The notes beneath the pieces are model-generated. The model saw only the letters and a program-made list of their open reading frames with translations. It searched no databases and was not told the DNA's origin. The position numbers and the translations under genes are program-made. From Riptortus pedestris (Eukaryota; Arthropoda; Insecta; Hemiptera; Alydidae): a stretch of DNA of 64,000 nucleotides. Positions 56,219 to 64,000 of the stretch are shown here, in pieces (the stretch's first letter is position 1; every line of letters begins with the position of its first letter). The stretch is from assembly GCA_019009955.1 (NCBI GenBank), contig CM032231.1, forward strand, positions 112,711,501 through 112,775,500, in the 5' to 3' direction.

Positions 56219-57440
56219 ATATTTATAAAATATTAGCTGTTTTGTTTGAGGTAAACACAAATTCTTATTCTTGGATTTTCATTATATGTAATGTCCGAAT
56301 GCACGGCATCCAGCATACAATTTAATAACGTCTGCCAATAATGAAAATGGGTTATCAATGCTTGGTCGACCGTTGAGAAACACAGAGCAAGGAGTCTTCA
56401 AATAATGAAACGTTTAGGTTGAATTATAAAACAAATCTTTTATGCATAAAATAATTATTATTTTCCAAAACAAAATAGTTTTGCCTTCTTTTATTCTATA
56501 TTATTTTATTAATTAGTGGAATATTAGAACTTGGAATTGCGTTACATGACTCAGGACCTACGTGGCTGAGCAAGGTTGTAATGAAATAATTCCATTCTGA
56601 ACAATACAAATAACTCTCATTTGGTATCATGTCCTTTCACAATTGTGCTCGTGTTTTCATTATGGATACCTCACGATTTAATTTATTCCTAATTTTAGAA
56701 TAATGGAGGCATAAGGTTAATGCACTATTATTTTGCAATACGGATTTTAAAAGTTATTTCCTCATCACGACAAAGGAAGACCAAGGATAAAAACCACTCA
56801 GACAACCTTCAAATCCCACGTGTTGGTAATATAAACACAGATATCAGGTGTATCATATGTATTTTTGAATCTCAAAATAAAAAGGAAAGAACAAATTCTC
56901 AGAAGGCCGTTTTAATGAATCTAAAGTCTAAATGTTCTAATACAGTATAGAGTTCCACTAGAAGTTGCAAATTCTGTTAGAAAAGTTTTCAAACAAAAAA
57001 TATTGTAATATAACTAATTCGATTGCATTTAGGTTTCTTATCAATCAGGAACTATTCCAAGTGGCTTAATCCAACACCTGATGGCTTAATCATTTAAGAT
57101 AGAAACCTGATGTGTGGTGACATGAATTCCTTTTACCTGTTTTAAATTAAATTAACAAAATATTTTGATGCACTTCATTCCACATGATTTAATTTGAAAA
57201 TAACGATATTTCCGTTTCAATGCATAGAATCGAAAAAAGAAATGAGGCATTATTAATAATTTTTTTTTTTAAATTTATGGTAAACAAAAATGATTATATA
57301 CCCATTTTTTTGTACCTCATACAAGAACTGTGAATTTAAATGTTCTTATTTCCACCCCCTCTAAACCCTCCTCCTCATTCGATTGCACAGCACGGCAGCA
57401 CAACAGTCCTAAATATGACACTTCAACATTCTGCTACCTG
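56219..57440. other. Intergenic DNA, nothing recognised
   Basis: AT-rich. The plus frame at 56720-56950 (76 codons) shows no domain. Confidence 0.35.
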
Positions 57441-57576
57441 TTTTAGCAGATTTTCCCCAAGGGAAATCAGCTATTGAGGTCGTATTAATGATGTGATTTT
57501 CGAAATATTTCTTAAAATTTCCATCGATCCTACCCAGGAGATGACGAAAATGACTATAATATATTTAAACTGCGCG

Positions 57577-57673
<97 letters not shown>

Positions 57674-57937
57674 GAACGTTTTATATAAAAATAAAGATCA
57701 AGTTCGTCGTATAAATTGGCTAATAGTTTGACGGGAGGTTAACCCCCCCGAGAAAATTCGAAATATTTCCGTTGATATGTGTAGGATCGAAATATTGTAT
57801 AGAATCAATCTTATTGCAAATGTGATGTTCTATAACTGTTGTTATATACACGTTTTCTCTAAATTGATTATAATCATTATAATAATTGATAATAAATTAT
57901 ATTATAATAGTCAATTATAATAATTATTAACCGAGAT

Positions 57938-58449
57938 GGGGCTCAGGTTACCCATGTGAGTTAAAGCGTTGACCTTTATCTCACATGGTAATACTAGAGT
58001 GGCGAGTTCCATTCTCGCCTGGATAAAGGAAATTATTTAGTGACGAAATTCATTAAATAACATCCTAAATTCCACCCTGGCTAGAAAAGGGTGGTAACCT
58101 GTAGATAACCCGTCCCAATTATTTATTTATTTATTATTTAGAGCTCCGCAACTGTGGCGACTTGGCTCTTCTTAAACATGGGGTGAAAACAAAACAAAAA
58201 CAAAAAACAAGTAAACAAAATAACAAAACAAAGTAATAAGAAATAATATCAAACAAACACAAGAAGCACGAACACAACAAAATAACAAGAAACATGTAAA
58301 CAAAATAACACAAAAGGAACAAGAAACACGAACACAACATAGAACTAAAAACTGGTGTGAAAAGAAAACTTGGTGACTTTGACAAAATTAGCTTAGTTCC
58401 AATTAGCCTTAGTTCCAAAAAGTGGACGTTAATAAATAATAATAATAAT
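57938..58449 (+). mobile_element. Full-length family S SINE with 12-base TSD, itself interrupted
   Basis: ATTAACCGAGAT flanks it on both sides. It starts GGGGCTCAGGTTACCCATGT. A worn B-box (GCGAGTTCCATTCTCGCC) follows, then ATTAAATAACATCCTAAATT, GGTAACCTGTAGATAACCCG and a (AAT)n tail. A family C retroposon (58122-58398) sits inside it. This is the most complete family S copy and defines its ends. Confidence 0.9.
58122..58398 (-). mobile_element. Retroposon family C copy (C3) inside the SINE
   Basis: CCAATTA flanks it (58115-58121 and 58399-58405). In minus orientation it ends GAGCCAAGTCGCCACAGTTG, CGGAGCTC and an (AAAT)n tail. The body is AC-rich repeat units such as AACAAGAAACACGAACACAA. 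Three layers are nested here: H33, then SINE, then C3. Confidence 0.75.
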
Positions 58450-58680
58450 ATTAACCGAGATGTTTGCATTTTATAGTTTTTGTTCTTTATTAAACCCCCG
58501 TTCCTACTCCTCTCATATTAACAATATGATATTATGTTATGAAGCCCTTTATTTGAAGCCTAAATACCAAATTTTGTTGTCATTGGACTTTTACGTTTAG
58601 AGATAAATGAAAATACGTAATGCACGTGAGAAAACTATTTATTTAACGCAGCACCTGCGTAACGGACTTTTCTTTTTTAA

Positions 58681-59852
58681 ATTTGGTTACAGTCTTGATG
58701 TGTGCGGTCATATATTTTGTTTTATTTCACGCTGCTTACAGCTTTAATAGTTAAAGAATGTGTGTTGAATTGTTAATTCATAGGAACCAAAGTAGTTCCC
58801 TATAATAGAAAATAACAGATATTTAAAAGTGTTGGTGCTATACTAATCCCTTTGAAATTTTGGACAGAAAAGAACATCCAATTAAACTTAATTCATAAGG
58901 CAAGAGTATTTTTTTTTTTTTTTTAAAAACAATATTTAAAGCTTAACCGTCGGTTTATATTTAAAATAGCAAACACATAATTCAAAATATACAGCAGTAT
59001 TTAGTAAGTATGTCAATGTCTTCTGGCCCCTTATATTAATGATCCAAGGCAAGCTAGGTGGTGTACACCAGCTATTTAATTCAGTCTAATTTCGTTACCT
59101 CTACTGGGACATGAGAATTTATAACTAGGAACAGGAAACTCAACATTAAAATAAAAACAGGAAATAATTTTAGGTAACGGCGATCTGAACGGAAATTGTG
59201 GAGCAGTCCGCTTTTCTTCTCCACTTTTAGGATTATAGATAGATACATTTTTCATTGTTTCATGCAGATAAACAAAGCCATTTGACAAAAGTTTTTCTCA
59301 CTGAAGAGTAACATCTATATTTTGTTAATGTTTCAAATAAATATTTGACAAAATTGGAAGATAATTTATATAAACTGTAGCATAGGCCGCAAGAGTTTTA
59401 TATAGATTCCCTAGATATTAAACAGTCATATTACCACCTCTTTCTCATCTCTGTCTTCCATATTTTTGAAAAAGAGTATGCTTTGTCTTACAATCACTCA
59501 TAGGTAGATTAGAGATAATAAAAGGAAGGTACCTTAGTTATTTTTGAATTATTAGTCAAGAAAAGGAAATGGAAATTTATTTGGTAGCCTTAACTCTTGT
59601 AGATGACCGAGTACCAAATCTCAGTAGTCCTGCATTTGAAATTAACATAGGTGGGAATTTTTAAGTTTGAAACTATAGTTATTTCATTTAAATTATCTTT
59701 CCATACAGGACTTTTTTTTTCCTTTAGAGTTGATAATCTTTTGTATAGCTCTATTTCATTTTATCGACATGTCACTTCATTTTAAACGGAATGTGAGAAG
59801 GGTTCTGACTATGAGGATACTGTGCAAGCATGAGTTCAGTAGTTCCCCTCGT
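58681..59852. other. Intergenic DNA, nothing recognised
   Basis: AT-rich. The minus frame at 59076-59288 has no recognised domain. Confidence 0.35.
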
Positions 59853-60360
59853 TTTAGCAGATTTCCCTTAAGGAAAATAAGCTATTGAGGTTGTACTCAC
59901 GATGTGATTTTCGATAGTATAATGGTAAAACCCTTAATAGGTGATTTTCAAAAAAGTTCCTCAAACGTCTATAAATCTTACCTAGGAAATGACGAAAATG
60001 AGATACGTTCAAAATTATATATATATATATATATATTTCTCTGTTAACGCTCTAGCGGTTGTAATATTTTGCTTGATCTTTACCAAATAGGATATTTAAA
60101 CGTTTTAAATGTACAAAGAAACCTTATTGCATACTAAATGTTGTTATATGCGTTTTTTCACTATCTTGATTATTGACCGAGATAATAGCAAACTTTAGTT
60201 TTCGGCCTTCAGTAAACCCCCACTCCTACTCTTGTAATAGTAAGAGTACACTGTTATATTATGGCGCACTTTATTTGAATCCTAAATACCAAATATTGTT
60301 CCCATTATACTTTTACGTTTTGAAGTAAATGCAAATACGTGACGCAAGTTGGAAATCTGC
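59853..60360 (-). mobile_element. Family H copy H34, 5' terminus lost
   Basis: It starts TTTTAGCAGATTTCCCTTAA with a partly repeated 3' block (GATTTTCGATAG and GATTTTCAAAAAAG). It has a short TA core (60017-60036), CGTGACGCAAGTTGG, and GAAATCTGCAAAAC where the terminal hairpin should follow. Confidence 0.8.
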
Positions 60361-60686
60361 AAAACTTGCAAAGTGGTTATTTACATTAGTTAAATATTTA
60401 TAATTAAGAGTTCATATTGACTATTTCTTAAGTAGCTACGCATGGAATATATATTCTCATACAATTTTAATACTAATGGATTTTATAATTCACTAGCTAG
60501 TAATTCAGGGTCCACTACCACAAAGTGGACTTTTCTTTCTAATAAAAAATTAAATATTTTAAAACAATGTTAGGTTGTTTGAAACGCTTATTTAAAAAAA
60601 GGCAGAGTCAAAATTATTTTTTGGATGTTGAGAAAGGCCTTCCTCCTGATTCAATTTATTATTTTTTATGTATTTAATTAGTCAAG

Positions 60687-61250
60687 TGGTTTGAATTCAC
60701 TGTTGAATTCATTGTGCTCCTGCGGCGAGTTGGATACGGCTGACCACGTGATCCTCCAATGTCCGCGGTTCAACGCCAAGCGTATTCGGCTAATGAGTGC
60801 TTTCTCATATGTGAACTGGCCTCCTGAGAGCTACCACATGTTTGTAAACGACGCTGATAGATTTTCAGCCTTCAGGACATTTGCCCAAGAGGTGTTGAAA
60901 GAAAAGTAAAATTGAATTTATTTGTAAATTATATGTATAGTTTTATGTGAGTTTAGGCTAGTATTTAGGCTTTAGGTATGTAGGCTAGTTAGTTAGGCTC
61001 TTGCTGCCACTTCTTTGAACAGAGGCAAAGGAGTCGCAGCTGCGGGTTCCCCTAGGACTTTTCGGACTTAAACTAAATCTCCCAAATGTTGCACTTTAAT
61101 GCTTAGCCGTGCTCGGTGAGTTAGGCTAAGTTACCTGGCCCAATTTATGTATTCAAAATTTTATATCTCTTATTAAATGGAGACCGCTGGTATGGGGAAA
61201 CCCAAAGGTACAGCGGGGGCAGAGGTGGGAAAAAAAAGAAAAAAAAAAAG

Positions 61251-61281
<31 letters not shown>

Positions 61282-61291
61282 TTTGAATTCA
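60687..61291 (+). mobile_element. 5'-truncated LINE with poly-A tail and 13-base TSD
   Basis: TGGTTTGAATTCA is found at 60687-60699 and 61279-61291. Between them lie the 3' end of a LINE ORF2, a 3' UTR of about 320 bases and an A-rich tail (about 61230-61278). The tail and duplication demonstrate retrotransposition. The insertion looks fairly young, because the duplication is perfect. Confidence 0.95.
60700..60909 (+). pseudogene. LINE ORF2 C-terminal zinc-knuckle fragment
   Basis: The fragment begins in frame at the truncation point and reads LCSCGELDTADHVILQCPRF, then NAKRIRLM, ending at a TAA (60907-60909). The C-x-C...H-x4-C pattern is the zinc-binding tail found after reverse transcriptase in Jockey, R1 and I-type LINEs. 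The reverse transcriptase itself is missing through 5' truncation. Confidence 0.85.
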
Positions 61292-61890
61292 TAAAACTTG
61301 ATTTTGTAGTGTGATGTTAAAAGTTTACTCCAATTATGGAGGGTTATGTAATTGTCGTAACTGATGAAGGTCATTTCTAAAACTACAACTGTTACCGCTC
61401 AATCGTATAAAGCAAATACTGAATTTGGGCGCCCATCATTCTTTAATACTCGGGCTTTGTTCAGAAACTATTTTAACTAAAATAAATACACTTAATGGTG
61501 TAAAAAAATGGAAGACGTCTGAGAGGAGGAAATGAGGCAATTGTACAAATATGCCCATTTACAGAATATTTTTTAAGATGATGAAATGCTTCAAGAATTG
61601 TTGATGAAAAGTGGCCATTCATGTCTGAGATCCATCATCTCTTCCCATATTAGCGCTACTCAGACTGCCGGCTAGACTTGGTCATTTTAACGAATCATTC
61701 CGATATATTAGTGTTGTCTAGCCATTCATTGGGGAAAACATTCACAACAATTTGCGAGAATAAATTACTTTCGTAATTATGGATTTTAGATCTGTATGTA
61801 TAGCATTAACAAATAGGTAGTTCTTTCCTATAAACATATTTAATACGATATACGCACATAAAAGGAAAAAAAAAAAGTTAATCTTTACTT
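61292..61890. other. Intergenic DNA, nothing recognised
   Basis: No domains or repeats identified. Confidence 0.35.
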
Positions 61891-61891
61891 T

Positions 61892-62508
<617 letters not shown>

Positions 62509-62511
62509 TTT

Positions 62512-62645
62512 TATTTGAGGATCACACGGCGAGCTCTATAAGCTAATATTACGATTTTTAAAAATTCATTTCTGAGGTTAAAAGAAACTTATTCGGATTT
62601 ACCTTCAGACAAACTTGAAACTTCGTTGGCATAGTTTTAGCATTA
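62512..62645. repeat. Duplicated flank of copy H35 (copy 1)
   Basis: CTCTATAAGCTAATATTACG, GGTTAAAAGAAAC, TTCGGATTTACC and GTTGGCATAGTTT recur at 63570-63700 directly beside another family H 5' end. Confidence 0.8.
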
Positions 62646-63230
62646 AAAAAAAAGCTGGTATAGAGTTAAATTCAATTTTTTTTTTTTTTAAAAATATAAC
62701 GCTATGTTATGAAGAAAACAGTCTAACGATGAAATCATCAACATGACCAAAAATCAAAGTTATTTGTGTTACTTGAAAAAGTTTTACAACTTTAGTAATT
62801 ATACAATGATTATACTTCTGTTTCAAGACTATTAACTAATATTATGTAAAAGATGAAATCATATGTGGCTCGTGTCAAGAGCAAGGTCACTTCTGTTTCC
62901 CTTCTTCTCCGTCAATAAATGGGACATAGTAACAAATAATGATAACGCCACATGACTTATTTGTTCGGTATTTCTGTTCAAGTGAATCAGATCAAAAAAT
63001 GTCATAGGCTATTATTTACAGGTATTTTTTAAGACCAACAAAATGGGTTCTGCACAAATCTTCGGTATCTTTAATAGTTAACGAATAAATTAGCAGTTTC
63101 GTTTTCATTTTTTCCATCTCATTAAAGGCTTATCAATGGTGACGTGGTCGGGAAGATTCTTGGCCATATCTTTCGATACTACGAACTCACCAATTTTTTT
63201 CGAAAGCAAGATTATTAAACCCATTGGTCG
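62646..63230. other. Intergenic DNA, nothing recognised
   Basis: AT-rich with A and T runs; no coding frame. Confidence 0.35.
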
Positions 63231-63567
63231 ATATATCAAAAATCATTACTATACGTCGGATCGAAAAATTGTATTAAACCAATCTGCAAATTAAATTTAC
63301 TATAAATATTGTTCTATACATTTATTCTCTATCTTGAATATTAACCGAGATATTTGCATTTGTATTCTGTGTGTGATCGGCAGGGGTCGGCTATGTTCGG
63401 GACGTTCCGCCGAGAGCTCTGGCGGCCGTTTCCATAACTACTCGTCCCTCTTGAATAGGTTTAGAGATACCTTACTACAACAGTTGTTATTGGGCAGATT
63501 TATCTACTGTATAACTTCACGTGGGAAATCTGCTTAGTTTACGCAGCCCCTGCGTGACGGACTTTTT
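63231..63567 (-). mobile_element. Family H 5'-half copy H36
   Basis: It begins abruptly in ATTACTATACGTCGGATCGA. It carries the GATCGGCAGGGGTCGGC and CCGAGAGCTCTGGCGGCCG module, and ends GCAGCCCCTGCGTGACGGAC. The 3' half is missing. Confidence 0.85.
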
Positions 63568-63700
63568 AATTGAGGGTTGCACGGTGAACTCTATAAACTA
63601 ATATTACAATTTTTAAAAAAATTATTTCCTAGGTTAAAAGAAACATATTCGGATTTACCATCAGATGAACTTGAAACTAAGTTGGCATAGTTTAATTACT
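63568..63700. repeat. Duplicated flank of copy H36 (copy 2)
   Basis: Matches 62512-62645 over about 130 bases with scattered substitutions, in the same orientation and position relative to the H terminus. Confidence 0.8.
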
Positions 63701-64000
63701 ATATCCCATAAGAAAATCATGTAGGAATAAAAGTGTTTCTAGACAATATTTGCTTCTATTTATGCCCCTACAATTGGAGGGACTCTGCCTGTTAATCCTT
63801 CTTCCAAAAAGGTAATCTACGCAGTGTGCCGGCATTGACCCACTCCCTGGTAAGTAGTGAGGGAATCTGTAATTTAGTGTGTTGAGGCAGTGGTTGGTGG
63901 CCTCCGGGTATCGTAGACTCAGTATTTCCTCGCCATTATCCTCTCTACTTCCGCCAAGAATGCACGCGTCTCCTCTCAAAAACAACCTCTAAACACACAG
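63701..64000. other. Window edge, GC-richer DNA with an open frame
   Basis: The minus frame 63692-63985 (97 codons) includes NHCLNTLNYRFPHYLPGSGS and shows no recognised domain. It may continue beyond the window. Nothing else is identified. Confidence 0.3.

Larger units (their letters stand above)
57441..58680 (-). mobile_element. Family H copy H33, split by a full-length SINE
   Basis: It starts TTTTAGCAGATTTTCCCCAA; the core is CG, CA and TA repeats (57574-57668). It reaches ATTAACCGAGAT at 57926-57937, is interrupted by 57938-58449, and resumes with the same 12 bases at 58450. It ends GCAGCACCTGCGTAACGGAC. Confidence 0.85.

Overview
This window is AT-rich, repeat-dense nuclear DNA from an animal, most likely an arthropod and perhaps an insect. 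The evidence is a spliced gene with a GT-AG intron, an Inr+DPE style core promoter, mariner, hAT, Helitron, LINE and tRNA-SINE remnants, long (TA)n tracts, and no operons. I cannot name the species. Only one convincing host gene is present.

The host gene occupies about 5.3-10.6 kb on the + strand. It encodes a member of the SPOT14/MID1IP1 family, cofactors of acetyl-CoA carboxylase in lipogenesis. A tiny first coding exon (5513-5526) is joined across a 3.6 kb intron to a 580-base last exon (9148-9727), giving 197 residues. A TATA-less promoter with initiator and DPE matches lies about 200 bases upstream. A GC-rich patch further upstream holds an SRE-like site and a CCAAT box, but it also looks like a tRNA-derived SINE on the minus strand.

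Almost everything else is layered transposon sequence. One family, here called family H, has more than 30 full or broken copies in both orientations and covers perhaps a quarter of the window (estimated by eye). Its 5' end carries a GC hairpin. A 12-base motif, AGCAGATTTCCC, recurs inverted near both ends. The centre is a (TA)n tract, and the 3' end is a 20-base palindrome followed by TGCTAAAA. It has the layout of a non-autonomous Helentron/HINE (DINE-1-like) family, and its 5' half exists in several interchangeable versions.

Other elements sit inside family H or beside it. They include a canonical A|TC...CTAG|T Helitron nested in an H core (29173-30400) with two related pieces (52352-52520, 53571-54740), and a foldback mariner derivative (1531-2082). 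A second mariner-type remnant lies inside an H copy (12975-13516). There is a hAT MITE with 8-base target duplications (36552-36905), a hAT transposase C-terminal fragment (27445-27618, minus), and a 5'-truncated LINE with poly-A and a 13-base target duplication (60700-61278). A tRNA-SINE family, a VNTR-bearing retroposon, head-to-head pairs of Penelope-like ends, a solo-LTR-like promoter block, and a possible Crypton-like fragment complete the list. Two tandem arrays stand out: six exact 164-base units (14088-15071), and a roughly 34-base minisatellite (51150-51645).

No rRNA, functional tRNA or CRISPR array was seen. Many nested insertions leave clean target duplications, so the order of events can be read: H copies first, then SINE, mariner and Helitron insertions into them.
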